Shown here: piece after piece, positions 36,300-45,509 of the stretch
How the letters are laid out: every line of letters starts with the position of its first letter
Position numbering within the stretch: position 1 is the stretch's first letter
Source: Chlamydiales bacterium
GTDB taxonomy: Bacteria; Chlamydiota; Chlamydiia; Chlamydiales; JAAKFR01
Reading direction: 5' to 3'
Assembly: GCA_022601635.1 (NCBI GenBank)
Contig: JAJACG010000006.1
Location: 1-55,513, forward strand
Length of the DNA stretch: 55,513 nucleotides
Notes under the pieces: generated by a model
What the model was told of the DNA's origin: nothing
Database searches by the model: none
The model's input: only the letters and a program-made list of their open reading frames with translations
Made by a program: the position numbers and the translations under genes

Positions 36300-37597
36300 C
36301 CAATATCCTTGATTTTTAGGTTGGCAGGTGAGTTTCGAACCTCCCCCTCGGCATCAAAATATTCTAAGATCCTCTCCACATCATCCCCCTCAGGAAGAGG
36401 AATCTCCTCACCTTTGTGCGAAATCATATCAAGAACGTCTTTTATTGTCAGCATGTCAATGTCTCTAGATGGCTGAAATCCACTGGCTTGACCAGTTCCA
36501 CGTCTAACTTGAGAGAGTACTCCAGATTCAATCAGGTGGTAGGCAAGTCTGCTTACCAGAGGAAGGGGGATGATCAACTCATTCGCCAGCTCCACAGCAG
36601 TGGGTGCCTCCTCGGCATTGGCAAAGCGCTTGACCACCATCTGAGTGATACGCAGACAGAGAATGTGGCGGAAATGGTGGGAAAGATGGACATCTTGCGT
36701 CATGAACTCGTAGGCATTGACGTTTTGGAAGGCAAAGGTCATTTTTGCTCCCATCAAGACGATTACCCAGCTAATATAGAGCCAGATCAAGAAAAGAGGT
36801 AGTGCTGCCAGTGTTCCGTAGACGGCGCTGTAGCTGGCGACTCCAACCTGGAAGTAGATATAAGCCCACTGGACAATTTGGTAGATCAGCGAGGTGATAC
36901 AGCCTGCCCAAAAAGCTGCCATGAAATTGACTCTTACACTCGGGATGAAGATATAGATGAAGGTAAAGAGAATCCAGAGCAGAAAGAAGGGAATTAGGTT
37001 GAGAAGCGGCGTGAGCAGATGGAAGACTGGAGAGGTTTGAGCTAGAGCTGCCACAGCTGTGGAAAAGTAGGCCGTTAGGCTGATCGAGATCAAAACGAAG
37101 ATGGGGCAGATGAAAAAGAGCGCCATGTAGTCTGAAAAGCGTCTCGCAAATGACCTGGTGCTCTTCACCTCCCAGATACGATTCATCGTCAGCTCCAGAT
37201 GACTCAAGATGCGCAGGCCAGCCCAAAGAAGCAGAACCAGCCCTGTTCCCATTACAACACCCTCACCTCCCTGGGTAAGAGACTCTCTGGCAAATATAGA
37301 GAGCTTGTCCACAATGGCTTGCTGCTTGTCAAAGCTCTTGATTAACCACTCTTGAAAAACCTTCTGAAGCAAAAATCCGCGCGCCAAACCAAAGAAGAAG
37401 GTCAAAATAGGCACTGTAGAAAGCAGAGAGTAGAAGGTCAAAGAGGAGGCGCCAACCTGTACCTGACTCTTGGTGAATCCCTCACCAATCAGGATTAACA
37501 ATCGTAAAACTCGCACACCCAATGCTTTGGGTTTGCTTAGGTTCTCCGTGCGGATGCGCCACACGCCGTGGCTGAAAAAGTCTCCCTTCTTTCTCAC
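36296..37597 (-). CDS. YihY/BrkB-family inner-membrane protein with C-terminal winged-helix-like domain
   Basis: Residues 40-290 contain about six helices with family motifs: GASSLTFYSLLSTVPIL, a TMNRIWEV segment, and ASYSAVYGTLAALPLFLIWLYISW. The family was once annotated as RNase BN, but its real function is unresolved. After the membrane domain, residues 305-433 look like a winged helix (AVELANELIIPLPLVSRLAY and LIESGVLSQVRR), which resembles the tail of some long family members. It is 18 bases after the methyltransferase gene and overlaps the AsmA-like gene. Confidence 0.88.
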   Translation of the reverse strand: MRKKGDFFSHGVWRIRTENLSKPKALGVRVLRLLILIGEGFTKSQVQVGASSLTFYSLLSTVPILTFFFGLARGFLLQKVFQEWLIKSFDKQQAIVDKLSIFARESLTQGGEGVVMGTGLVLLLWAGLRILSHLELTMNRIWEVKSTRSFARRFSDYMALFFICPIFVLISISLTAYFSTAVAALAQTSPVFHLLTPLLNLIPFFLLWILFTFIYIFIPSVRVNFMAAFWAGCITSLIYQIVQWAYIYFQVGVASYSAVYGTLAALPLFLIWLYISWVIVLMGAKMTFAFQNVNAYEFMTQDVHLSHHFRHILCLRITQMVVKRFANAEEAPTAVELANELIIPLPLVSRLAYHLIESGVLSQVRRGTGQASGFQPSRDIDMLTIKDVLDMISHKGEEIPLPEGDDVERILEYFDAEGEVRNSPANLKIKDIG

Positions 37598-37615
37598 ATT
37601 ATTAGTTTAAAACAA

Positions 37616-38371
37616 TTATAATTTAATTGCTTTAACTGTGAGGAAAAGGGGGAATTCTTTTCGTGCAAAATTCTCCATTTTCGCATTTTTGCCACTGCTT
37701 TTCTTTGGTGAGATCCACTCCTCAAGCAGTTGAATAGCGAAACCCGCATCATTCAGCCACTTAGAAAAACTGCCGATGGGATGATGGAAGCTCCATGTAG
37801 TCTCAGACTTCTGTCCTTTAGAAGGTTGCATCTGAATAGGAATTTTTAAGGGGGAGAGGTAGCGATTGACGCGGCGGTACTGCAGCTTCTGCTTTTCGTC
37901 CATCTCCCAATGGGTTTGGCGAGGGATACGGAAAGCTGGGTGGTTGAGAACCATGATGAAGCTGCCGCCCTGCTTTATGTTATCAGACGCATTCTGAATG
38001 GCCTTTTCTGGCATTTCAAGGTTTTGCATACACAAGATGGCGGTAACGTGTGAAAATTTCCCAATTTTGAGCGGTTCACAGATATCAGCGAGGGTGAAGA
38101 AGTTACCTCGTTTGCGTGCCTCTTTGATGAGTCCCTTGCCGAGATCGACACCGTGGTATTTGACTCCTTTGGGAAGGGTATCGAAAAGTACGCCCTGTCC
38201 GCAGCCAAGATCGAGAAGGCTGTCGCCCTTTTTACAGTCTAAGAGGGGGAGTAGCTGAGGCCAGATGACCTCTTGGTGGAAGAGGTGGCCCTTTTTTCCG
38301 ACAAGTTGGTTATACCAGTTGCTGACTTGACCCCAATCGCTTGAATTGGGCGAGGATTTCTTTGAATTCAT
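37616..38371 (-). CDS. Class I SAM-dependent methyltransferase
   Basis: The 251-residue protein has motif I as LLDLGCGQGVLFDTL (about residues 53-67), an acidic end of strand 2 in GVDLGKGLI, FTLADI at motif II, and a late motif SFIMVLNHPAF. The N-terminal DWGQVSNWYNQLVGKKGH segment looks like a substrate cap. The substrate is unknown; the aromatic cap would suit a small molecule or lipid. Its first 62 bases overlap the end of the upstream coiled-coil gene in another frame. Both readings look like real protein there. Confidence 0.85.
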   Translation of the reverse strand: MNSKKSSPNSSDWGQVSNWYNQLVGKKGHLFHQEVIWPQLLPLLDCKKGDSLLDLGCGQGVLFDTLPKGVKYHGVDLGKGLIKEARKRGNFFTLADICEPLKIGKFSHVTAILCMQNLEMPEKAIQNASDNIKQGGSFIMVLNHPAFRIPRQTHWEMDEKQKLQYRRVNRYLSPLKIPIQMQPSKGQKSETTWSFHHPIGSFSKWLNDAGFAIQLLEEWISPKKSSGKNAKMENFARKEFPLFLTVKAIKL

Positions 38372-39221
38372 CTGCTTGTGATCCTAGCTCTTGAAGGTGC
38401 GAATCACCCTGTTTGGCAAGAGTATCGAATATTTTGGTTGTTCTTTCAAGTAGAGATTCATATCCAGCCTTGATTTTCTTCTGGCTTTCAACCAATCCCT
38501 GTAGTTCAGGGAGGGTGGTCTCAGCAGTAGCAATATCAGCGCGTAGGCGAGCCCAGCCTTCGCACGCTTTGCGGTACTCTTCCGGATTAATTGGTTCTAG
38601 AGCTTCGATGATGCGGTCGCGAATGCTTCCTAGTTCATCTCTTTCGGTTTCAAATCCGAGCAAGACGGCGCGTAGTTGGTCGAGGTTTCCAGAGCCATCT
38701 TGGATCTGCCGCGCCATGTGGTCGAGGGCGACCTGCAGCTGTGTGGATCGCTGCTGTAGTGTTTGATTCAAACTTTCGGCTCGTTCCAGCTGTTGCTCTC
38801 TTCTTGTTGCCGCCTCTTGCATCTGTACGACCTGTCCATCCAGCTGCTCCCGGGTCTGCTCCAACTGTTCATTTTGACCCTGTAGACGCACAGTTTCTGA
38901 TCCCAGATCGCGCACCTGCCGTTTCAATTCGATATTAGATTGCTTGAACTCTTCGCTGCTTTGATGGAGGCTTTTGAGGTCGCGATATTGATGGCCCAGA
39001 TAGATGAGGTAGATTGAAGAGAGAGCGCCGCAACCAAAGGGAATACAGAGGTAGGTGTTACGTTTGATTAGGCAGTAGGCGATGGCAACAACACTGGCAG
39101 TCAGTGTGATGATACCAGGAGCCATGCGCCAGCTGGGGCAGATCTCTCTGCCCTGTAGTGTGCTACTCCTATTTTTGCCTGTTTGGCCGCAACAACAGGG
39201 CAGTTTAATGCACTCAATCAT
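38310..39221 (-). CDS. IncA-like membrane protein with a long coiled coil
   Basis: No family recognised, but the plan is that of IncA-type inclusion proteins. A Cys-rich N-terminus (IECIKLPCCCG) of about 34 residues is followed by two close helices (about 35-52 and 57-75). A heptad-like coiled coil, rich in Gln, Glu, Leu and Arg, then runs from about 78 to 290 with a short break near 200-215. In Chlamydia IncA such coils form SNARE-like bundles on the cytosolic face; the same role is inference here. The ATG overlaps the permease stop by 8 bases, so it is embedded in a metabolic-transport operon. Confidence 0.75.
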   Translation of the reverse strand: MIECIKLPCCCGQTGKNRSSTLQGREICPSWRMAPGIITLTASVVAIAYCLIKRNTYLCIPFGCGALSSIYLIYLGHQYRDLKSLHQSSEEFKQSNIELKRQVRDLGSETVRLQGQNEQLEQTREQLDGQVVQMQEAATRREQQLERAESLNQTLQQRSTQLQVALDHMARQIQDGSGNLDQLRAVLLGFETERDELGSIRDRIIEALEPINPEEYRKACEGWARLRADIATAETTLPELQGLVESQKKIKAGYESLLERTTKIFDTLAKQGDSHLQELGSQADEFKEILAQFKRLGSSQQLV

Positions 39222-40668
39222 GAGTACTTTTATGAATTTCTTGACGGATTTCAGTCAAGACTTCGAGCTGCCAGTTTGGCTTACGCAGCGCATAAATAGT
39301 GACGGGGATCAAGCAGCTTAGCAAGATACCACCAACGACTAAAAATTCATAAGTTGGGACCGATGAGATCGCATATTGGAATGTTGGAGGAATAAAGCTC
39401 ACAAAAAGAGCAAAGAAGCTTGCCAACATTCCTATAGTGGCAATGATCCAAATACCGGGCTTGCCGCCAGGGACGCGGTAGACACGTTTTACATTGGGCT
39501 TTCTGTAACGTAGCACTAATCCAGAGATAAGCAGCAATACATACATGATCAGGTACATTTGAGCAGATAGAGCGCTCAAGATCCAGTAGGAGACACTCAC
39601 ATTGGGAAGAAAGAGGAATAGAAGTGCTGTACAGGTGACAACAACTGCTTGGAAGAGCATCAAGTTGACTGGTGTTTGATGACGGTTCAACTTGTGAAAA
39701 ATAGGTGGCAGACAGCCATGTTCAGTTGTTACAAAAAGACCCTTAACCCCGGCAATCGCCCAAGCATTTAACTCACCCAAAGCGCCAGCTACAGTGAAAA
39801 TAGCAATAACAGGAGTCATCCACCCTAGATGCATCTTGTCAAAAAAGGTGCGGAAGGCATCAAGCAGGCCAGAAACGAGGTTGATATGTTCACGTGGAAT
39901 CACAATAGCGATAGCTAGGGAGCCCAAAATCAGAATACCCAGAGTGAATAGGGCAGCAACCAAAATGGCGCGCGGATAGCTACGCTGTGGGTTTTTTACC
40001 TCTCTTGCCAAGTTGGCGTTGGCCTCAAGGCCGGAGAGAGCTAGAAACATTCCAGCAAGAAAGACGAGATGCGAGAAGTGGGAGAAGTCAGGAATAAGAG
40101 CGCCCCAGCTGGCATCCATCGCAATCGGTTGGCCACTCAAAACCCAGATAAGAGCAAGCGCAATCAAGATAACACCAGGAAAAATAGCTCCGATGATAAC
40201 ACAGATAGTACTGACTAGTGCAGATGTCTTGACACCGAAGAAGTTTAGGAAGGTAACACCCCAAAAACCGATCAGAATAACACTGAGTAGATAGACCTTA
40301 TTTTGGGCGAGAGCTGGATTGAAGACGTAGGCGATTCCAGCACCAATGAAGGCGAGCATAGCAGGATACCAGGTCATATTGTGGAACCACTGCATCCAGA
40401 TAGCAAAAAAGCCCCAGCGATCGCCCAGAGCCTCCCTCACCCAGACATAGACACCGCCCGCCTTAGGCCAGCCAGAGGCAAGCTCTGCTGAAACTAGCGC
40501 GTAGGGGATCATGAAACAGATCGCCGCTGCAATATAAAAGAAGATGGAGCCGAGTCCATAGCTTGCGGTCAGCGGAAGGTTTCGAAGTGAAATAACAACG
40601 GCTAGCGAAAGCATAGCCAGCACAAACACATTGAGTTTGCGCTGCGGGGTGGGTTGATGTGCTACCAT
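39214..40668 (-). CDS. Amino-acid permease, APC/GadC-type
   Basis: A 484-residue transporter with about 12 helices. RNLPLTASYGLGSIFFY near the N-terminus, AELASGWPKAGGVYVWVREALG, and LALSGLEANANLAREVKNPQRSYP in the middle are typical of the glutamate:GABA antiporter-like branch of the APC superfamily. The substrate is probably an amino acid exchanged with the host; its identity is not readable. Chlamydia carries a GadC/XasA-type permease next to the dhnA aldolase gene in the same order, which supports the assignment. It lies 33 bases after fbaB. Confidence 0.9.
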   Translation of the reverse strand: MVAHQPTPQRKLNVFVLAMLSLAVVISLRNLPLTASYGLGSIFFYIAAAICFMIPYALVSAELASGWPKAGGVYVWVREALGDRWGFFAIWMQWFHNMTWYPAMLAFIGAGIAYVFNPALAQNKVYLLSVILIGFWGVTFLNFFGVKTSALVSTICVIIGAIFPGVILIALALIWVLSGQPIAMDASWGALIPDFSHFSHLVFLAGMFLALSGLEANANLAREVKNPQRSYPRAILVAALFTLGILILGSLAIAIVIPREHINLVSGLLDAFRTFFDKMHLGWMTPVIAIFTVAGALGELNAWAIAGVKGLFVTTEHGCLPPIFHKLNRHQTPVNLMLFQAVVVTCTALLFLFLPNVSVSYWILSALSAQMYLIMYVLLLISGLVLRYRKPNVKRVYRVPGGKPGIWIIATIGMLASFFALFVSFIPPTFQYAISSVPTYEFLVVGGILLSCLIPVTIYALRKPNWQLEVLTEIRQEIHKSTHD

Positions 40669-40701
40669 AGTGGCGGACTATAATCGATTTTTGATGAAAA
40701 A

Positions 40702-41766
40702 TCAAGCGATCGTAATCTCGGGATCGAGATAGATGTCCTGCACCAGGTTGATTAGCTCAACACCTTCCTTCAATGGCTTTTGGAATGCTTTGCGTCCCAT
40801 GATCAAGCCACAACCACCCGCTCTCTTGTTAATCACAGCTGTGCGTGCTGCCGCTGCAAAGTCATCCTTTCCAGCAGGGCCGCCTGAATTGATTAGAGGC
40901 ACTCGGCCATAGTAGGAGTTGGCCACCTGATAGCGACATAAATCAATTGGATGGTCGCTGCAGAGCTCTGAATAGACCAAATCACTCGTTTTGCCAAATT
41001 TGAGCTCCTTGTAGCCGCCATTGCATGTAGGCAATTTTTGCTTCACAATGTCTGCTCCAAGGGTTGCCCCTAGATGATTAGCCTGACCGGTTAGATCAGC
41101 TGCATCGTGAAAATCTTGCTTACTCGTTTTGAAGGCGGGGTTGCGTAAGTAGCACCATAAGATGGTAGCAAGACCAAGGTCGTGAGCCTGTGCAAAGGCG
41201 CGGCTCACCTCCTGAATTTGACGCGAACTCTCTGAAGATCCAAAGTAGATGGTCGCTCCAACTGCCACAGCACCCATGTCAGCCGCCTCTTTGATTGTCG
41301 CAAAAGAAATCTGATCAAATGTATTTGGGTAGGAGAGCATCTCATTGTGGTTGAATTTCATGATGAAGGGCAGCTTATGCGCATACTTTCTTGAGAGGAG
41401 ACTCAAGACACCATAGGTAGAGGCGACACCATTACAGCCGCCCTCGATGGCTAATTTGATGATATTCTCGTTGTCAAAGTAGGCGGGGTTAGGAGCAAAA
41501 GATGCTGCGGCAGAGTGCTCTACTCCTTGGTCGACCGGCAAAATGGAGAGAAAGCCAGTTTCAGCAAGGCGGCCCGATGAAAAAAGACGTTGCAAGTTAG
41601 CCATAACTCTATTGTTGCGATCAGAGGGTCCCAATATAGTTTCGACCCAGTCGCTATTTGGGGCGTGGACTCTCTCTTTAGGAATGCCTTTACAGGTATG
41701 GGTGAGAAGGGAGTTAGCTTCATTGCCAAGTAATTTTTCAAGTCGAGAGTGGGTCGTTGCTGTCAT
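40702..41766 (-). CDS. fbaB: Class I fructose-bisphosphate aldolase (DhnA/FbaB family)
   Basis: This enzyme cleaves fructose 1,6-bisphosphate in glycolysis and gluconeogenesis. The 354-residue sequence shows the DhnA-type pattern: [15 protein letters not shown] near residue 97, [11 protein letters not shown] near 155, [13 protein letters not shown], and a C-terminal [12 protein letters not shown] followed by [13 protein letters not shown], the phosphate-binding end of the barrel. It is the archaeal-type class I aldolase that Chlamydiae use. A rather short intergenic region separates it from the divergent metN. Confidence 0.93.
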   Translation of the reverse strand: MTATTHSRLEKLLGNEANSLLTHTCKGIPKERVHAPNSDWVETILGPSDRNNRVMANLQRLFSSGRLAETGFLSILPVDQGVEHSAAASFAPNPAYFDNENIIKLAIEGGCNGVASTYGVLSLLSRKYAHKLPFIMKFNHNEMLSYPNTFDQISFATIKEAADMGAVAVGATIYFGSSESSRQIQEVSRAFAQAHDLGLATILWCYLRNPAFKTSKQDFHDAADLTGQANHLGATLGADIVKQKLPTCNGGYKELKFGKTSDLVYSELCSDHPIDLCRYQVANSYYGRVPLINSGGPAGKDDFAAAARTAVINKRAGGCGLIMGRKAFQKPLKEGVELINLVQDIYLDPEITIA

Positions 41767-41837
41767 ATTCGCTCCTTGTTTCGCCCACGATTGTCTACAT
41801 GCATTCTTTTTTATACAAACAATTTTGGGTGATTTGC

Positions 41838-41843
41838 TATACT
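41838..41843 (+). promoter_or_regulatory. -10 box 8 bases before the metN start codon
   Basis: TATACT (41838-41843) precedes ATG 41852 by 8 bases; no ribosome-binding site is visible and the -35 region is weak. Use of this box would give a leaderless metN message. Confidence 0.35.
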
Positions 41844-41851
41844 CGTCATCT

Positions 41852-42763
41852 ATGTTTCACGTAAAAACCAAAAAATTATCCAAGTGGTATGGATCCCAAA
41901 AAGCGCTGCAAAGCATTGATTTGGAGGTACAGGCTGGTTCTATCTATGGAATTATTGGTTTTTCCGGTGCAGGTAAGTCGACGCTATTGCGCTGCCTGGT
42001 TGGATTGGAAGAGCCGACTGAGGGCTCAGTTGAGGTGAGTGGAGAGATTGGTATGATCTTCCAGCACTTTAATCTCTTTGGCCATTTAACAGCTGTTGAC
42101 AATGTTCTGTTTGCAAATCCAGACAGGAAAAGAGCGTTTGAACTGCTCAAGCAAGTTGGATTAGAGGGCTTAGAACAGCTCTACCCAGCGCAGATGAGTG
42201 GTGGACAAAAGCAGCGTGTGGCAATTGCGAGGGCGCTTGCAAATCATCCCAAGGTACTCTTTTGTGATGAGGCTACCTCTGCTCTTGATCCTGAAACAAC
42301 CCAAAGTATTTTGGAGCTACTGCTCAATCTGAATCAGGAGCTAGGATTGACTATTGTCTTGATTACCCACGAGATGGAGGTGGTCAAATCGATCTGCCAT
42401 GAGGTGGCAGTATTGGATGGGGGAGAGGTTGTAGAAAAGGGTGCCGTGGCAGATCTATTTGCTACGCCAAAACATCCCACAACACGCCGCTTTTTGGAGA
42501 CGATCCGTCATGAGAGTCAGTTTGAGACAAAAGGGGAACTATTGCGCTTGCTTTTTCGACAACAGACAGCTGGAAAGCCGATTATCTCACAGCTCGTGCG
42601 AGAGTCTAATGCTGATATCAATATCTTGCTCGGTGGTATCGATGTGCTTAAAGAGGAGACGATTGGAACTCTGTTAGTTGAGGTAACAGGAAGTTATGAG
42701 CAGCGGCAGAAGGTGCATGAGCTGTTGAAGAAGCTGGAGGTGAGCTATGAATTTGCTTCTTAA
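41852..42763 (+). CDS. metN: Methionine ABC transporter ATP-binding protein
   Basis: ATPase of the MetNIQ importer. Walker [10 protein letters not shown] (36-44), Q-loop [17 protein letters not shown], signature [15 protein letters not shown], Walker [13 protein letters not shown] and [10 protein letters not shown] are intact. The last 80 residues form the ACT-like C-terminal domain that binds methionine and inhibits transport in E. coli MetN. The start ATG 41852 gives 303 residues and the usual MetN N-terminus; the frame stays open upstream to 41543, but that stretch is antisense to fbaB and is rejected. It overlaps metI by 17 bases. Confidence 0.93.
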   Translation: MFHVKTKKLSKWYGSQKALQSIDLEVQAGSIYGIIGFSGAGKSTLLRCLVGLEEPTEGSVEVSGEIGMIFQHFNLFGHLTAVDNVLFANPDRKRAFELLKQVGLEGLEQLYPAQMSGGQKQRVAIARALANHPKVLFCDEATSALDPETTQSILELLLNLNQELGLTIVLITHEMEVVKSICHEVAVLDGGEVVEKGAVADLFATPKHPTTRRFLETIRHESQFETKGELLRLLFRQQTAGKPIISQLVRESNADINILLGGIDVLKEETIGTLLVEVTGSYEQRQKVHELLKKLEVSYEFAS

Positions 42764-43397
42764 GGCTACCTTGGATACGCTCTATATGGTGGTCACATCT
42801 GGGCTCTTCGCCCTTTTGATTGGACTTCCTCTTGGTGTGCTGCTCACGTTGACAGCTCCTGGAGGTTTGCGCTCCTGCTCTTGGTTCTACCGCCTCTTGG
42901 CTTTTATTGTGAATGTAGGCCGCTCAATTCCATTTGCCATTCTTATTGTTGCCATCTTTCCCTTCACAAGAGTGATTGTAGGAACGAGTATTGGGACCAC
43001 CGCCTCAATCGTTCCGCTTACGATCACAGCAGCGCCCTTCTTGGCGCGTGTGATAGAGGATGCACTCAAAGGGGTGAGCCGTGGTAGTATTGAGGCGGCG
43101 CTTGTGATGCGCACCAAGCTTTCCAAGATTGTTTGGCGTGTACTTTTGCCTGAGGCTCTGCCTGCCATTGTAGAGGCTGTTACGCTTACGTTGGTAACGC
43201 TTATTGGCTATAGCGCTATGGCTGGCCTAGTTGGCGGTGGAGGACTTGGCAAGGTAGCGATTCAATATGGCTACCAGCGCTTTGATGGTAAGTTGATGTT
43301 GATCACGCTTATTTTGCTGCTTCTTCTCGTCTGGCTCTTCCAATGGCTCGGCTCTGCTATTAGTTTTGCAATTCGAAAAAAGAGGGGACTCAAATGA
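42747..43397 (+). CDS. metI: Methionine ABC transporter permease
   Basis: The 216-residue permease has five or six helices. VNVGRSIPFAILIVAIFPF and the loop ARVIEDALKGVSRGSIEAAL are diagnostic of MetI; the EAAL loop contacts the ATPase. SAMAGLVGGGGLGKVAIQYGYQRF is the conserved end. The start overlaps metN by 17 bases and the end overlaps metQ by 4, so the three components are translationally linked. Confidence 0.94.
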   Translation: MNLLLKATLDTLYMVVTSGLFALLIGLPLGVLLTLTAPGGLRSCSWFYRLLAFIVNVGRSIPFAILIVAIFPFTRVIVGTSIGTTASIVPLTITAAPFLARVIEDALKGVSRGSIEAALVMRTKLSKIVWRVLLPEALPAIVEAVTLTLVTLIGYSAMAGLVGGGGLGKVAIQYGYQRFDGKLMLITLILLLLLVWLFQWLGSAISFAIRKKRGLK

Positions 43398-44152
43398 GAA
43401 GGCTTTGCCTACTATTACTGCTAATATCCTGCAGTAGGAGGTGTCCAGAGGTCAAAGTAGCCGCCACATCTGTGCCGCAAGCGGAGATCTTGCAAGAGGC
43501 AAATCGCATGCTGATAGAACAGCAGAAGTGTCCCGTCAAGATTGTGGAGGTCGATGACTATGCCATTCCCAACAGGCTACTTGCAGAAAAGCAGGTAGAT
43601 GCCAATTATTTTCAGCACAAGCCCTTCTTAGATCTCCAAAAGGAGCAGTTTGGCTACAAGTTTGAAGTATTGACGACTGTCCATATTGAACCAATGGGCA
43701 TCTATTCGACTCAGATTAGCTCTCTTGAAGAGCTGCCAGATTGTGCTAAGGTGGCTGTTCCAAATGACCCAACCAATGAGAAGAGGGCTCTGCTCTTGCT
43801 TCAAGAGCAGGGATTGATTCAACTTAATGATACCGCCTATCCAACTAGCTGTGACATTGTGGAAAATCCCAAAAACCTCCAAATAGAAGAACTGGACGCC
43901 CCCCTGCTCCCAAGAATGTTATCAGACGCAATCATTGCTGTGATTCCAGCAAACTTTGCATTGATGGCACATATTGATCCCCATTCAGCACTCATAAGTG
44001 AAAGAGGTGATTCCCCCTATGCCAATATTGTAGTAGTCAGAGAAGGAGAGAGTCGTATCGAGATCACAAACCTATCTAAGGTGCTCAACTCCAAAGAGAT
44101 GTCAAAATATATTCGAGTGAAGTACAAAGGGGCTGTTCTTCCAACGCATTAG
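43394..44152 (+). CDS. metQ: Methionine-binding lipoprotein (NlpA/MetQ family)
   Basis: Substrate-binding component of the MetNIQ system. A lipoprotein signal ends in LLISC with Cys13. NlpA-family motifs follow: EVDDYAIPNRLLAEKQVDANYFQH, GIYS, a VPNDPTNEKRALLLLQEQGLI segment, and IVVVREGE. Length 252 is normal for the family. It probably binds D/L-methionine; a related amino acid cannot be excluded. It is followed after 31 bases by a small unknown gene that has its own good ribosome-binding site. Confidence 0.92.
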   Translation: MRRLCLLLLLISCSRRCPEVKVAATSVPQAEILQEANRMLIEQQKCPVKIVEVDDYAIPNRLLAEKQVDANYFQHKPFLDLQKEQFGYKFEVLTTVHIEPMGIYSTQISSLEELPDCAKVAVPNDPTNEKRALLLLQEQGLIQLNDTAYPTSCDIVENPKNLQIEELDAPLLPRMLSDAIIAVIPANFALMAHIDPHSALISERGDSPYANIVVVREGESRIEITNLSKVLNSKEMSKYIRVKYKGAVLPTH

Positions 44153-44183
44153 TTGTTATAGTAGAAGGAAATAGGAGGTAGAG

Positions 44184-44717
44184 ATGTCTGCAAATATTCC
44201 CCCACAGCGTCATGTGAATTTATCCCCATCTCAGCAAAAGGAGCTGGGTCAGAAGTTGGATGAGCTTGGCGTTCATATTGATCCCAAAGAGTTGAAAACG
44301 ATGAGTATGGATCAGCTTCAGAAGAAGTTGATTCAAGCAGGCAAGCCTGAGGCTTTTGAGAAGGTAAAGATTGTGATGAAGTCATTTTCGCAAGAGGGTG
44401 CTGTGCAGTCTACTCCTGCGATGCTAAAGAGTATGCCCCCAAAGCTTGTAGAAAAGCTAGAGAAGGCTTTTATCCAGCAGTTTGGCAAGGATGAGGGGCC
44501 TGCAAAGTTCCAAGAGTTTGTGAAGAGTTTACAGCAGAGTCATCCTGATGGTAATGTTCCAACGGGACCTGCGCTTGCGAAGGAGATGGAGGCATTTTTG
44601 GTGAAGCACCATGTGCAGCCAGTTGATGCTAAGGCGATGGTTTCAGAGGTTATGATTCATGGCGAGAGTGAGGGGGGACTTGGTTCAATCTCATCTGGTG
44701 GAGCTGAGACGGAATAA
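44184..44717 (+). CDS. Small soluble protein of unknown function
   Basis: No family recognised. The 177 residues are hydrophilic and mostly helical, rich in Lys, Gln, Pro and Met. There is no signal or membrane segment, and the tail is Gly/Ser-rich and acidic (ending GGAETE). AGGAGG stands 5-6 bases before the ATG, so it should be well translated. It is placed between metQ and a strong bidirectional terminator and could be the last gene of the met unit. Its composition would also fit a type III-secreted protein or chaperone client, but nothing shows this. Confidence 0.7.
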   Translation: MSANIPPQRHVNLSPSQQKELGQKLDELGVHIDPKELKTMSMDQLQKKLIQAGKPEAFEKVKIVMKSFSQEGAVQSTPAMLKSMPPKLVEKLEKAFIQQFGKDEGPAKFQEFVKSLQQSHPDGNVPTGPALAKEMEAFLVKHHVQPVDAKAMVSEVMIHGESEGGLGSISSGGAETE

Positions 44718-44752
44718 AAAAAACCCTCTTTCAGGAGAAAGAGGGTTTTTTG
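44716..44752. terminator. Strong bidirectional intrinsic terminator
   Basis: AAACCCTCTTTC (44721-44732) pairs perfectly with GAAAGAGGGTTT (44737-44748) around AGGA. The stem is flanked by A-runs on the left and T-runs on the right, so it serves the + strand gene ending at 44717 and the - strand gene ending at 44773. Confidence 0.92.
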
Positions 44753-44772
44753 CTTCAAAGGAAGCGAGTGGA

Positions 44773-44976
44773 TTACTTCTTACAACCTTTGTGCAAGATC
44801 CAGTGAAAGATGATGTGGTGTACACCAGCAACACCAGTTGCAGCGTAAATTACACGCTCAACAACTGGGTTTTGGAAGAAGAAATTCACTAGATTCCAGT
44901 TGAAGAATCCAATGCATCCCCAGTTAACCGCACCAATTACGAGTAGCACACACGCTAAACATTCTAGATATTTCAT
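44773..44976 (-). CDS. DUF378-type small membrane protein
   Basis: The 67 residues have two helices. The pattern LVIGAVNWGCIGFFNWNLV, then VERVIYAATGVAGVHHI, is that of DUF378 proteins, whose function is unknown. AAGGGG lies about 9 bases before the ATG. Cys and His are enriched for such a small protein. It ends at the shared terminator. Confidence 0.8.
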   Translation of the reverse strand: MKYLECLACVLLVIGAVNWGCIGFFNWNLVNFFFQNPVVERVIYAATGVAGVHHIIFHWILHKGCKK

Positions 44977-45181
44977 TAGTATAACCCCTTATTTGTTAAG
45001 GTAGATTTCCCTCTTTTTAGCATAGAGATTTTTTTTGTACAGAAAAAAAATCACAACTTTTTTAGAAAAAGCTGTTCAATGCACACTCAATACTAGAAAG
45101 AATGATGCCATTTAGAAGAGCGTGAATACCGCCATTGATTTCGGTAGAACTTCTATGAGAGGAAGTTTAGGGAAGCTTTGA
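44977..45181. other. AT-rich non-coding stretch
   Basis: This is the part of the 533-base gap 44977-45509 before the repeats begin. It should hold the promoter of the DUF378 gene on the reverse strand. No gene, RNA structure or clear -35/-10 pair was identified by eye. Confidence 0.4.
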
Positions 45182-45351
45182 TTAAGGAGACACTGAACAA
45201 CTCCCGTACCAGATCTTCCAACAATCTTTCTATCGAGGTATCGTTCTCGACATGAGTAACCCACAAGGGTTTAGGCGTTTGACTCCGCATTTCCCCTCAA
45301 TAGAAATCTTGCCGAAATCTCTTGTAAGGTACTTATTCAGTATCTCCTTAA
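45182..45351. repeat. Intergenic palindromic repeat, copy 4 (most complete)
   Basis: A 170-base imperfect palindrome: TTAAGGAGACACTGAACAA at the left and its inverted partner TTATTCAGTATCTCCTTAA at the right. The inner arms are AATCTTTCTATCGAGG and CCTCAATAGAAATCTT, and the central small stem is AACCC/GGGTT. It is in tandem with copy 5 and shares the boundary TCTCCTTAA. Confidence 0.8.
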
Positions 45352-45490
45352 CTACCGTTTGCCAATCTTCACGCCGTTGCATCATTCTTGATTCACTAAC
45401 ACTCAAGGGGTTGGTGACAGGCCCCGAATTTTCCAGCGTCGCAAATCTTGGTAGAATCTCCAATAACCGAGTTATTCAGTATCTCCTTAA
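45352..45490. repeat. Intergenic palindromic repeat, copy 5
   Basis: The adjacent copy has a diverged middle (CACTAAC...GTTGGTG central stem; CCAATCTTC...AAATCTTGG arms) and the same right end AGTTATTCAGTATCTCCTTAA split over 45470-45490. With copy 4 it fills 45182-45490. Confidence 0.65.
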
Positions 45491-45509
45491 GGCCGAATGA
45501 CATCGCAGA

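Noticed and set aside
41543-41851. Upstream extension of the metN frame
   Set aside because: It runs antisense through fbaB, gives a sequence unlike any MetN N-terminus, and the ATG at 41852 gives the normal ABC domain start.
45182-45490. CRISPR-like array from the two adjacent repeats
   Set aside because: The copies are 140-170 bp imperfect palindromes that abut without spacers, and no cas genes are present.
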